This document shows, piece by piece, positions 13,872 to 26,159 of a DNA stretch of 64,000 bases. Under the pieces are notes generated by a model. That model was not told where the DNA came from. It did no database searches and saw only the letters and a list, made by a program, of their open reading frames with translations. The translations under genes were made by a program, and so were the position numbers. Each line of letters starts with the position of its first letter. The stretch's first letter is position 1. Source of the DNA: Epiperipatus broadwayi (lineage: Eukaryota; Onychophora; Udeonychophora; Euonychophora; Peripatidae); assembly GCA_028023455.1 (NCBI GenBank), contig JAQFVV010006221.1:10335011-10399010 (forward strand), given 5' to 3'.

Positions 13872-13890
13872 GGTTACAATATATATATAT
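13872..13890. repeat. GGTTACA joined to (AT)n
   Basis: GGTTACA at 13872-13878 runs directly into an AT dinucleotide tract, which leads into the hairpin that follows. Confidence 0.7.
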
Positions 13891-13988
13891 ATAATTATTC
13901 AAAACAATACAATAATTAATACAATAACAATATTTTAAACAAAATATTGTTACTGTATTAATTATTGTATTGTTTTGAATAATTATAT
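13889..13988. repeat. Hairpin with 48-bp arms
   Basis: The arms at 13889-13936 and 13941-13988 are reverse complements with one visible mismatch, separated by a 4-base loop (AAAC). It is almost certainly a very short foldback element or a replication-generated palindrome. Confidence 0.9.
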
Positions 13989-14062
13989 ATATTTTATTAT
14001 AATTGGAATACAGACATTGATTAATAATTTACATATATATATATATAATGTCTCACTATTAC

Positions 14063-14167
14063 ATTCTTTCAGCCACACTCCCCTTTTAAATAAAGCAATA
14101 GGGATTCCTATTGAATTTACTGCAAAATTCTAGCTTTATTTAAAGGGGAGAATATGGCTGAAAGAAT
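14063..14167. repeat. Inverted repeat, 34-bp arms
   Basis: ATTCTTTCAGCC..TAAATAAAGC at 14063-14096 is mirrored by GCTTTATTTAAA..GGCTGAAAGAAT at 14133-14167, with about 36 bp between. AT runs lie on both outer sides (14034-14047 and 14231-14241), so this may be a small MITE. Confidence 0.8.
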
Positions 14168-14169
14168 AT

Positions 14170-15584
14170 AGCTATAGGCATTTAAAATATTTTATATAGA
14201 TTTCAGTTAATATTATGCATTGTTTTTATTATATATATATAGGATATTCTTTAAAACAGATACCAAAGAAATAATACATAAAAAGCAAAACAAAAGCTTT
14301 TCATTTACATTAATTGGTCAATTATTCTTAATATATAAATTTGAATGTTTCACGCAGTTAAGAACTATGTGTTAAGGATATCAGGATATAATGACATTCT
14401 GTTTGTTGATACAACATGCCTATGTGTTCCTAAATATTCACAATTCACATTTAGAATCTATCTTCACATATTTTTTATTGGAGTAAATATTATATGAAAG
14501 CTATGTGTGAACTTTGTAAATATGATGAATGCTATTTTTTTTTTAATGTTTCCGTTGCAATAAAGAATATATCACTGTACTATCTTTTCTTAAAAGTCCA
14601 GTGTATGAATTATCATGCCTGAATGACTTTTATCAAATAGGCTAATACTATTCTAGTGTGTGGCTTACAATCAAGGTGCAATTTAGTAATTGATTCTCTT
14701 TGATTTTAGTTTTTTATGAGTAGTTTGTTTTTAAATGTTGTTTTTTTTACTGAGATTTGTAAATAAACAATAATAAATATGCCTTAACTTTGTATATATG
14801 TAAACAGAAAGTAGCAGATTTATAATTAATTAATTAATAATTTCTAAATATACACCGGTTTTTTAAGTTAGTAGATGTTTTTGTTGTTAATATCTTTTTT
14901 TTTCTTGAAGAAGGAGATGAATTATTTCTAAAAAAATAATGGGACGGTGATAATGGATAAAACACTTTTTTATTTGACATTCTGAACCACAATTTAAAAT
15001 TAGCATTAATTTCTGAAAGGTCAAAAAAATTCAGTGTTCGAATGACAATTCCTTTTAACTTAATCATATAATGATCGGCAATGGGATAAGAATTTTTTTT
15101 TTAATTTATTAAAGTGCACATTATTGAAATTGCGTCTCACGTGCTGATTATTATTTTGCCTAAAACAGAAAGCAAATAACAAGATAAATATTTAATTTTT
15201 TTTTCGATTTCACTCAACTAAAATATTACAATAGTTACACAAAACTCTTTCTTTTACACATTTAATAAAAGTAATTGCTTAGCTACTTATAAACCATTTC
15301 TAAATAGAATTAATATATTATAAAACAAACTGTTGTTAAAGTGGGGGGAAAAAGTCATAAAACTGATTGAAATTTTACTAAATAAACTTTATATCTTAAA
15401 ACTTTTTTTAAAACTATTTTGTGAATGAATAAATAAATAAATAAGCAAAAGACTTAAAAGAGAAAACAAAGTACTTGTTATTGATCAAACTCTTTATGTT
15501 AGGTTTTATCTATATATATATTTTTCTAGATTATTCTATTTATTAATGGTAAAATATATAGTAAACAATCTTTAAATAGATTGT
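14170..15584. other. AT-rich spacer, no gene seen
   Basis: The 77-codon minus frame at 14834-15067 has no recognisable domain. A short AATA run is at 15428-15443. Confidence 0.5.
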
Positions 15585-15685
15585 TTCAGGGCTAAATGCG
15601 TAAGCTTGCGGTTAAGACCTGTAGAGGTCCCTACCTTCGCATTTTCAACCGCATGTGCTTTAGGTTTATTGCCTTAGTAAATATA
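15585..15685 (+). repeat. Dispersed 95-bp segment E, possibly tRNA-derived
   Basis: The block GTAAGCTTGCGGTTAAGA..AGAGGTCCCTACCTTCGCA..CATGCTTTAGGTTTATTGCC matches the minus strand of 43172-43262 at close to 90% by eye. The GC-richer core contrasts with the flanks. GGTTAAGA resembles a tRNA D-arm/box A, and the downstream TTTTCAACCGC weakly resembles box B. A tRNA-like origin is inference only. Confidence 0.55.
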
Positions 15686-16104
15686 AAACAATAGTGAAAG
15701 AAGAAACAATACTGGTCTGAATTGTTAAATTCTTGGTGTTGAAACTAATACCTATTGCTGACCAATAATGGATGATTGATTAGGCTGGCTATGGATAAAC
15801 TGTCTAAAAAAGGAATCTTTAGTCTGATTGAAACATAAAAAAAATCAAATTTTGTACAGCTTGAATTCAAACACATCAGTAAGTATAGCAAGCAAAAACA
15901 CTATTACTATAGCAGAAGGACCTTTACCTACTTACCAATCCCATATTGTTGAATCATAAAGAAAAACAAAATTTTACTTATAGCAATAATTAAAATAGTG
16001 ATACTTTTGTTAATTTCAGAAGTTAATCATAATTAGTTATTTTAAAATCAATCTACTAATACTAATTCAATGATGTTTGTATTTACCAAATAATTAACTA
16101 TGTA
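15686..16104. other. AT-rich spacer, no gene seen
   Basis: No frame, repeat or inverted structure was recognised between segment E and the TIR element. Confidence 0.55.
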
Positions 16105-17170
16105 CACCTGGGTCTCATTTTACGTGATAGATATGTTCCTCAGAAAACACGCGTAAACAAACTCGTGCAAAAATAGACATAACTTACATTGAAAAAGGGG
16201 GGATGCGGTCTGTGATTTTTCAAAATTCGCATAAAAGCAAAGCACCAACGTAAAATTACTTTAAAATTCGCACAAAAAAAAAAATAAGGAAATAAAATAT
16301 GACTAATAAAAAATTTCAAATTTGAAAAAAATTGATACAAGACAAACTTTTTTAACTATAATATTTAATTTTATTCAAAATAATATATTTTTATGCATAA
16401 TTTACAGTACAGTAATTTACATTTTTTATACACGTTTTGATTATTATAGCTATTTGCCGAAAAACACGTTCATTTGCAAACAACTAGCGCCAACTTCACA
16501 CTCATGTTGTGTCAATGTTTTTGTGGTGACAACGTAATTAGTAATTAATCTTTGAGTTGATTTTATTAATTGTTTATGAAACTAACAACTAAAAATTAAA
16601 TTCTTATTTTTGTCTTTAATTTTCAATTCCGTTTAAAAATCAAATTTCACATCACATTATTTCAAGTCGCTGTAAGTAATTTTTAAATTGTTAATTACAA
16701 TTAAAAATCAGATTTTAATTTTTAATTGTCAAATTTAATTGTGCCCACTGCTATTACTGACCTTTTAAAAATAAACTTGTGGACACTAAATGATTAATAA
16801 TTGATTACGTTCTTTTTTAAAAAGCAAAAACAGAATGTGATTTAAAATGCAAAATTAACACGCACAATGTTTGAACAAATTTACATTATAATCTTGTAAA
16901 ATTTAATGTGTGTATACATAAAATGTGGAAATCATGATTTTAATTTCATTATTGTATAAAATCTTACTATTATAAAGCACTGAAAATATTGAAATTACTA
17001 AGTTGAAAGTCGAATTCCAATAATGTGCTACTACTTTCAATATAACGTAAGTGCACAAAATTTATTATTTAAAGTAATAGTGCAATATTGGAGTCCGACT
17101 TCCGGTGAAACACGAATCGTGTAACTTCAAAATTGTATTAAATAAGTCCGTGTAAAAAGAGACACAGGTG
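16105..17170. mobile_element. Non-autonomous TA-flanked TIR transposon (Tc1/mariner/pogo-like)
   Basis: The left end CACCTGGGTCTCATTTTAC and the reverse complement of the right end, CACCTGTGTCTCTTTTTACA, match over about 19 bp. Each end is flanked by TA (16103-16104 and 17171-17172), the target duplication typical of Tc1/mariner elements. Subterminal CpG-containing sequence (ACACGCGTAAAC; CGAATCGTGTAAC) is GC-richer than the surroundings, as usual in such elements. The 1066-bp body contains no transposase frame: the 66- and 71-codon frames at 16140-16340 (-) and 16322-16537 (+) show no DDE-type motif. It would need a transposase from a related autonomous element. Confidence 0.8.
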
Positions 17171-17326
17171 TAATGGTAAATCAAAAAAAAAAAAAAGATA
17201 AACAAAGATAAAATGCCCTATTGTTTTTTTTTTTTTAAAAATAGATATATTATGTATAGATAAATAAAAATGATTAAATGATATGTAAATAGGATGAATT
17301 CTTATTAAAAAAGCAAAAAAGAATAG

Positions 17327-17344
17327 AAAGTATCAAATACATAG
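17327..17344. repeat. SINE target-site duplication, left copy
   Basis: AAAGTATCAAATACATAG here and at 17441-17458 precisely bracket the SINE at 17345-17440. Confidence 0.9.
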
Positions 17345-17440
17345 TCAAGCATTGGTGGTTGAGAGGTCAGTGACAGCTGCTTTACAAGCAGTTGTGTAGC
17401 GGTATCGCTTCTGGGCTGATGCTATGACACATGAGAAAAA
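17345..17440 (+). mobile_element. Short tRNA-derived SINE, plus strand
   Basis: It begins TCAAGCATTGGTGG, then a tRNA-like body with an anticodon-like arm CTGC-TTTACAA-GCAG. It ends GCTGATGCTATGACACATGA and an A tail. The 18-bp direct repeats on both sides prove retroposition. The 5' head and the 3' tail word ATGACATATG are shared with copies at 18.4, 53.3 and 54.3 kb. At about 96 bp it is unusually short for a SINE. Confidence 0.9.
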
Positions 17441-17529
17441 AAAGTATCAAATACATAGAATTAAAAAAATACTGGTTATAAAATAGCTAATTTAAATATA
17501 TATTTTTTAATTCTATGTATTGACACTTT
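17441..17529. repeat. Hairpin, about 27-bp arms, overlapping the SINE target duplication
   Basis: AAAGTATCAAATACATAGAA.. at 17441-17468 is mirrored by TTTTTTAATTCTATGTATTG.. at 17503-17529. The hairpin predates the SINE, since the insertion site lies inside its left arm. Confidence 0.8.
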
Positions 17530-18404
17530 ATTATTTTTTATTACATAGAATTCATCACATTTACATATTATTTTATCATTTCCCCTCACCTATATATATA
17601 TATAATAATTTAACTGCTGTTACATTTTCCAAATTTGCATGTAGTTTTAAATGCTAATTTTATCATTGTTGTTGTTGTGTTTTTAAAAATTATATATCTA
17701 ATTCTATGGTAGAAACAAAAATCAAAAAAGTTGAAATATATTCTATGAGGATATGTAAACAATTATCAACTATTACTGTAATAATTCTTTGACATAAAAC
17801 AATATTTGTTACATTTCTGGGCCAGGTTTTTGATACAGTCTATCTTTATCAAAACACAACTACAATGAATATTAGCAAACTATATCAACATATCCACATA
17901 CATATAAATGTACACCAAACTAGTCACTGATTACCATAAATATTTGCATATTTGCATATGTAAATTAACCTAATGATTGGCTATGTCATTAGATTAAATG
18001 ACCAGTGCTAATTGAGAGGAATGCTATTGGCTTTATTATAATGAAATTAGATTTGTCTTAATTCAGTTTTTATAACCTGAAAAAATGAGTGTTCAAATAA
18101 TGTAAGACTAATGAAATTCTATGTAAAACTTGCAATTCTTTTTATAATTGTTTAAAAACCAATGATAAAAAAACTGCTGCTGCAATCAATATAAATACAT
18201 TCATTTTTTCCTATTATAAGAAGTGACTATATGTTATTGCTTTCTCTTGATTTGTTTTATTTTAAAAGTCAATATTTTTGAAATACAAATATGAATCTAA
18301 TCACATTATTCTGCTCAAAAAATAAATAATACATATTTTGCATAAAATTAATAATTTGTAAACAAACATTGAACCAAAATGAAAGTATAAAACACTCTTA
18401 AAAG
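17530..18404. other. AT-rich spacer, no gene seen
   Basis: It contains an AT run near 17591-17604. No open frame or dispersed element was recognised. Confidence 0.5.
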
Positions 18405-18419
18405 CTTTAAAAGTGCTTT

Positions 18420-18494
18420 TTTTTCTTCATATGTCAAACCTGGGCCAGCTGCTTGGAAGACAGCTATGCTAACCACTAGGTCACCAATGCTTGA
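18420..18494 (-). mobile_element. Short tRNA-Gly-like SINE, minus strand
   Basis: On the minus strand it reads TCAAGCATTGGTGACCTAG, then the anticodon arm CTGT-CTTCCAA-GCAG, then GGCCCAGGTTTGACATATG and an A tail. The arm, loop CTTCCAA and overall text resemble animal tRNA-Gly(UCC). The 15-bp duplication CTTTAAAAGTGCTTT flanks it at 18405-18419 and 18495-18509. It is not a working tRNA gene, since the acceptor stem and box B are degenerate. Confidence 0.9.
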
Positions 18495-18509
18495 CTTTAA
18501 AAGTGCTTT

Positions 18510-19198
18510 CCAGTAGAGAAAATAGGAAATGTCTAATCAAAAATGTTGTTGACACATTATTGGCTTATTTGTAGTGATTTACTTTCTATAAATACTGCTA
18601 GTTATGATTTTATTTTAGAATTAATAAAGCAATATTATTTTAGTTCCAATTTTTGTTGGCAAATAAATACAAAATCAGAAATAAACACTAAACATAGTTG
18701 CACATGAGTGAATTAAAATGGATGCAACTGAGTGTCACCAGGGGCATCCCAATTTTGCAATCAGAAACCAGAAAGAATTAATGCAAAATTCCCAGTTTCG
18801 GAGCTTTTTTAGATTTGTGAATTTTTTGAATCTTTTACACTTCATTGTAAAACTCCAACATAACTAAAATAGAAAAAGAGATATCTCATTGCAATTAGCC
18901 TAATTAATTTACAGATATTAATCAAAATATTTTTTTTAAACATCTTGTTTATAATTATGAGTATGAAGTAAATTATTTAATTTAAAAATTATCTTCAAAA
19001 TTTTGTTTAGATAATATAAAATTTTGAATAATAGATTATTTTAATGATGCTGACCCTATGACTTTGAAACAAAAAGGTTCCTAATAAATAATATTAAGAA
19101 ATTACAAATAATGGCTGATTGCCGCCACCAACAATAAACCCTCATCACTTGCTTATGCTATTTTATTATCTGGTTAATGGCACTTGCTTAAAAACAAT
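18510..19198. other. AT-rich spacer, no gene seen
   Basis: Complexity is moderate around 18715-18830 (CACCAGGGGCATCCC..) but no frame or repeat was recognised. Confidence 0.5.
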
Positions 19199-19643
<445 letters not shown>

Positions 19644-20401
19644 GTTAAATAATTTTGTCCTGGTAATATTAATACTGCTTCATACGTGGAGGAAATATTG
19701 AAAATATTAAAATTTAAGTTTCTATGTAATGTTTTAAATATTTTTTTCATGTATAAATCAGTAGTAGTATTTCTTTTAATTAAAAATGAATAAATAATCA
19801 ATTAGCTTTATTGCTTAAAAACTCATAAGAAGTTTGAGCACCAAGTACACACAAATCTGATATATCACTACAGCATTAAACCATGCAGGTGATTACCTTT
19901 AATTTATTATCTTTCAATAATAAAGTTATCAGTTTTTTTAAAAATGAATCTGTAATGGCTATAGGCAATATGTAATATCATTATTAATTATCAAATGCCT
20001 TAATTTTATAGTTTTTAAATTAAATAGGAGCTACCTCATTACATTCCTAAATGTGTTTTTATTTTGAAAAAATAAATTAGTTCAAATTTAGCATAGTATA
20101 AATTTTAAGGCCCTCTACTTTTGAGGGTTAGTGGTATATCATACCACTTATAGTCTAAATGGTTCTAAATACTTTTTTATCTTTTGCAAATGATCATTAT
20201 TTTTTCCTACTTTTAAAAACAAATATTATAAAACTTATTGTAATTAATTGCAGCAATAGTAAAAAGAAAATTTCTGTTATTATAATAAATGATTATAATA
20301 GCAATTAACTGACTGCAGTTAAACAAAAGTAATTTTATTTTTTAATTTTTGAATTTTATGGTTATATGTTTTACATATTATAATACAAATATTTTAATGT
20401 G
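19644..20401. other. AT-rich spacer, no gene seen
   Basis: Nothing recognisable lies between the GATA array and the foldback element. Confidence 0.55.
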
Positions 20402-20903
20402 TATTATAATAACATGAAAGCTAAACACCTTCAAACAGATACGCTTTAAACATGCTTACGTGACAGCCAATCAGATAAAATAATGACATCACATGGGATT
20501 CTCAATTCTAAAACACAAGCCAGAACTATTAGAAAAAGATGGGACCCATCTTAATCTATGCCTCAATTTTTATTTAAATAAGCCAGACTCAAGCATTTTT
20601 AAAATATTGCTTCGTTGTAAATCGGATTATTTCGCGTTGTTAATTTATATATATAATATTTAGTGGATTAAATGTGAAGGTATTTAAGTTTCACACTCTT
20701 AGTTCAAAATGCTTGAGTCTGGTTTATTTAAATAAAAATTGAGGCATAGATTAAGATGGGTCCCATCTTTTTCTAATAGTTCTGGCTTGTGTTTTAGAAT
20801 TGAGAGTCCCATGTGATGTCATTATTCTATCTGATTGGCTGTCACGTAAGCATGTTTAAAGCGTATCTGTTTGAAGGTGTTTAGCTTTCACGTTATTATA
20901 ATA
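20402..20903. mobile_element. Foldback element with about 197-bp arms
   Basis: The arms at 20402-20599 and 20707-20903 are almost perfect reverse complements over their whole length (for example AGCTAAACACCTTCAAACAG against CTGTTTGAAGGTGTTTAGCT), around a 107-bp unique loop. Visible differences are few single bases. High arm identity implies recent formation or arm homogenisation. No frame is present. Confidence 0.92.
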
Positions 20904-22040
20904 TTATCTGTTTACGCTTAAATTTGAAATATTTAATGTGTATTGTAAATCATGCTTATAATAAAAAATTCAAATTTGAGACGATATTTATATAAAACAA
21001 ATATTCTTCTTACGAGAATCTGCTTGTAAATTGTATGTTTCTATAGTATGTTGTAACTGTTGCAAGTTTAGCAAACTCACTGTGAGTTGTTTTTATTTGT
21101 ACAGATCTTACTTTTTTAGATCTAATCTCACAATCATCAGAGTATTTAGAATAAAAAAATGGAAATTTAATAATCAAAATTGACCCTCATTACCAATAAG
21201 AGAACAAACAGACTTAATTAATAATATAAATGTTAATAGAAAAAAAATGAGCCAAAAGAAAAAGAAGAAAATCCACAGGAATTGCAGACTGGAAATTAAA
21301 CTGCCAAAAAATTAATAAAAACATGGTCAATCATGTTAGTTTCATCAACATCATTAGTAATACATATTGATTATTTGTGTATTAATATGGCAATACCCAC
21401 GTATCCCACTACAATACATATATACAATCCATCACTCATATATAAACTATTTACGAGGGAACAATTATTAAATATTGCTAGAGTTGGTTTTAATTTTTTC
21501 AGTTATCTCATTAGTTTTATATTTTCTAATTAAAAAAAAAACAATTATTTTTTTATTCTTATCAATTCAGTCACATTCAAAAGGATTTAGATAGAAGGGC
21601 TTTTATTTTTTATACTATTTTTATTCTCTGATCTAGTCTTGGCCATGTCTTTAATTGCTTGGTATTTATTATTGAAATTCTTTGATTTACACCCACTTTC
21701 TTTTTTTTTTGCAAGTTTTTATGATTTATTTCAGCTTTGCTGTAACAATGGTTTTTTGGGGGACAATTTTAAAGGAGCGGAGGGGGGTATTAACAATTAT
21801 TATAACAAAAAACAACAATTAATAGAATCACTGTCTTAATGACGATGATGCAAATACAAATAAGAATGCATTAGTAAACAATAACTTTAAAGAAATTGAT
21901 TAAAAACATTTAAAAAATAAAACTGTCTTTTTCACTCCTTTTATTAATCGAAAAGCAATTAAATTCTATCAGTTGGTTAAACATCAAGTGAAAAGCTTTT
22001 CATCTAGGAACTTTAGTGTTTTTAAGTCTCTAATGTAAAG
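20904..22040. other. AT-rich spacer, no supported gene
   Basis: Frames at 21333-21533 and 21639-21839 (+, 66 aa each) show no recognisable domain. A short palindromic AGATCT-rich patch is near 21104-21126. Confidence 0.5.
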
Positions 22041-22088
22041 TGTCAATGTGAATATTAAAACACCTGCATTTTAATATTCACATTGACA
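22041..22088. repeat. Perfect 20-bp inverted repeat, 8-base loop
   Basis: TGTCAATGTGAATATTAAAA (22041-22060) and its exact complement (22069-22088) surround CACCTGCA. Confidence 0.95.
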
Positions 22089-22385
22089 GCTTGCATCAGA
22101 CACAGAAGAAATCTAAAGTTACTACTTAAAAAACTTCAAGTTTAATTAAGTGATAGAATTTAATTATTCTTATATGAATATAAACTCTTGATAAATTATG
22201 ATTGATGGTGTTTACTAGATTACGTTTAAAATTAAAAATAAATAAAATATGCAATTATGAATTGATTGAAAATCGATGATAGCATTTTAAGACCGGCTGA
22301 AAGACTTTTGGCAACCTGATTCAACCATTTGTATAAGTACCCCCCCCTCCTAGTTTAATTATAAAATCTGATATATTTATAATAT

Positions 22386-22440
22386 TTCTGTAGCATAATT
22401 TTTACTACATCATTCTCACGCAAGATAGGGATTAAAAAAA
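22386..22440 (+). repeat. Family C dispersed repeat fragment
   Basis: The text TTCTGTAGCATAATTTTTAC, then TACATCATTCTCACGCAAG, matches the plus strand at 23456-23505 and the minus strand at 23592-23637. Confidence 0.65.
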
Positions 22441-22506
22441 TTCTATTCGCTTTAAACACTTTGTGGAAATGTGTAGTCATAGACGTATGACCAAAGATCT
22501 GTCAAA

Positions 22507-23318
<812 letters not shown>

Positions 23319-23455
23319 CCAATTACTACAATTTAATTAATAAGTATCAAACTTACTGGCCTCATAACTTTGACACAAACAATTTGATGAAAGTATATTA
23401 ATAATTTTTATTCATTATTCATTAGACTAAAGATTAATCACTGAAGGAATAATAA

Positions 23456-23637
23456 TTATGTAGTGTAATTTTTACTACACTACTCTCATGCAAGGTTGAG
23501 ACTGATTTTTATCCATTTTTAACATTTTGTCTTCAGTCATATGTCTATGATGACATTCCCCCAATAAAATATTAAAAGCAAATTAAAAACAGTACCTTGC
23601 ATGAGAGTTGTATAGTAAAAATCATATTACAGAAATA
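23456..23637. repeat. Family C inverted pair
   Basis: The left arm GTAATTTTTACTACAC..CTCTCATGCAAGG at 23456-23505 is mirrored by CCTTGCATGAGAG..AGTAAAAATCATATTAC at 23592-23637, leaving a loop of about 86 bp. Confidence 0.75.
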
Positions 23638-23640
23638 TCC

Positions 23641-24478
23641 AGTGATACAATATAACATTTTCTGCTTTATTTTGGCATTATTGTTTATTAATTAATAAAA
23701 CTATAATCCACAATGATTTCAGAAATTAACTGTTCTCATGTAATAGAGTACGGTATGAAAGTCTAAGAAAATTATCTTAGAAATTTACCTAACTTTCTAA
23801 TTAATGAAATATCCTTCTAAGATTTTCCTTTATGAAAAGATCATGATGTTGGTGTTTTATTGATATTTATTTTGATGTTATGATAGATTATTTAAATGCA
23901 TAAAATATATTACTATTCACCGTAAAATTTGAGAATTTCTGAGTTTCTATGAAACTACTGCTCACTTGTGCCATACCAATATTTAAAAACAGGTCGGTTT
24001 GAATCATAAATACACTATAACACTTAGTTGATTTTGTGATTAATTATGGAAGCATTGTTTAAGTGAAAAGTAGATATTTCAAAAATTAGGCATTATAAAG
24101 TGCCAAGTATAAATTTCCTATGGCCATAAATTTTCATGTGCTTTTATCACTATAATATAATGGCCACCATTATTTATATAAAAAAATAATAATAATGGAC
24201 AATTGAATTTTTTTATTCTTATAAAAATGCCACTAGTCAAATAAATTTTAATTAAAAAAGCCACATTTTATCTTATATCAGTAACTAATGGAGAATGATG
24301 TTCCAAATGCATGTATAATAGTATGGATGGAAAGTTTTAAAGTGTGCCTTAATCAATGTAAAATGATCTATAATATGATACAAATATTTATCAACATGAG
24401 ATATTTATAGCTACTGAGTACAGAACATATATGAGAAATCCTGTCAAATGGCTAATCCTAAGTTAGAAATATAAGAAT
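23641..24478. other. AT-rich spacer, no gene seen
   Basis: No frame over 60 codons and no recognised repeat. Confidence 0.55.
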
Positions 24479-25498
24479 AAGTATAGAGTATTTGAACTCA
24501 GATTTTCAAGCACCCTTCAAATATCCACACTATCTCATACAACTGATACACATGACCACACACATGTAGAAAAGATTAATAATCACCAATATATGTATTT
24601 CATGCTAAACCAGCACTCATCAGTTGGTCCAGACTATCATCTCTCATATATATATATATATCAATGCTCAGTTTATATAAAGATAGCAAATCTTTATACT
24701 TTAATGGAAAGTCTTCAATCCACTACAACCTCCAACTTTTCAGCCATCCATATCATTAAAAATCTGATGATGAAAACTCAAATCCCATGCTGATGCTAAT
24801 ATTATTGCCATGCCCATGTTGACCTGAAGTCACTCTGACCCCTCATGTATAGGACAGTATCCATTAAATACATATAAGAGGGATGGACAGGATACAAGCT
24901 TAATATGTAAATATTTGAAACCAGGCACTCTTCACAAACCTGGGATCTTAATTGTAAGTATAGAGGATTTGAACTCAGATTTTCATGCACCCTTCAAATC
25001 CCATGCTGATGCTCTATACTTACAATTAAGCTCCCAGGTTTGTGAAGAGTGCCTGGTTTCAAATATTTACATATTAAGCTTGTATCCTGTCCATCCCTCT
25101 TATATGTATTTAATGGATACTGTCCTATACATGAGGGATCAGAGTGACTTCAGATCAATGTGGGCATGGCAATAATATTAGCATCAGCATGGGATTTGAG
25201 TTTTCACCATCAGATTTTCAATGATATGGATGGCTGAAAAGTTGGAGGTTGTAGTGGATTGAAGCCTTTCCATTAAAGTATGAAGATTTGCTATCTTAAT
25301 ATAAACTGAGCGTTGATTATATATGTGTGTGAGAGATGATAGTCTGGACCAACTGATGAGTGCTGGTTTAGCACGAAATACGTATATTGGTGATTATTAA
25401 TCTTTTCTACATGTGTGTGGTCATGTGTATCAGTTGTATGAGATAGTGTGGATAGTTGAAGGGTGCTTGAAAATCTGAGTTCAAATCCTCTATACTTA
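24479..25498. mobile_element. 1-kb foldback element built from family B
   Basis: The left arm 24479-24965 and right arm 25012-25498 are near-perfect reverse complements (about 487 bp each). The 46-bp loop itself repeats the outermost element text (GATTTGAACTCAGATTTTCA). The arms contain the entire family B2 sequence plus a unique inner segment (CCAGGCACTCTTCACAAACC). Frames at 24593-24793, 24802-24990 and 24915-25175 simply read the two arms and are not genes. Confidence 0.92.
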
Positions 25499-25545
25499 CA
25501 ATTAAGCTCCCAGGTTTGTGAAGAGTGCCTGGTTTCAAATATTTA
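25494..25545. repeat. Direct copy of the inner stem just outside the foldback
   Basis: ACTTACAATTAAGCTCCCAG..GAAGAGTGCCTGG..CAAATATTTA repeats 25016-25067 almost exactly in the same orientation. Copying therefore continued past the arm end. Confidence 0.9.
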
Positions 25546-25721
25546 AATATAAGAATAGTAAGTTTAAATTTAAAAAAAAAAAAATTCTTTTGAACACCAC
25601 AACATTTATAAACTCAATATAAAGCTCTAGACCTAATATGAATACTTTGTTTTGAGTATTTTTAATTGATTTTTTTATTTCTATTTTCCTTTACTTATTT
25701 ATACTAGCACAATATACATTT

Positions 25722-25920
25722 GGATCACATGATCACAATTTCTTATGCTTCCTCACGCTATTAAAACAGGCAAAACTGCCACTCAGTGCAAACCATAGTA
25801 ATCAATGGATGCAAGAAGGTTTGTGCATAGATAGGGATTTTATGCACAAACGTTCTTGCATCCATTGATTACTCCTGTTTGCACTGAGTGGCACTACTGT
25901 ATGAAGACTTTAGCCTCTGC
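25722..25920. repeat. Family A deletion derivative, small foldback
   Basis: Border text GATCACATGATCACAATTTC is followed by AAAACAGGCAAAACTGCCAC. A hairpin follows with arms that share CACTCAGTGCAAACC, ATCAATGGATGCAAGAAGG and GTGCATA. It is a shortened inverted dimer. Confidence 0.75.
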
Positions 25921-25932
25921 GTTACTTTCATT

Positions 25933-26158
25933 AAAACAGGCAAAACTCTCTATATGTATTGCCACTTAGTGCAAGCCAGAGTAATCAATGGATGCCAGAA
26001 GGCTTGTGCATAAAATCCCCATCTAGTACCTACTCATTCAATATCCATTGATTACTCTGGCTTGCACGATAGGGATTTTATGCACAAACCTTCTTGCGTC
26101 CATTGATTACTCTGGCTTGCACTGAGTGGCACTATTGTATGGAGAGTTTTCCCTGTTT
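25933..26158. repeat. Second family A deletion derivative in tandem
   Basis: It starts AAAACAGGCAAAACTCTC and ends GGAGAGTTTTCCCTGTTTT. The CATTGATTACTCTGGCTTGC word appears twice in the right half, showing internal rearrangement. Confidence 0.8.
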
Positions 26159-26159
26159 T

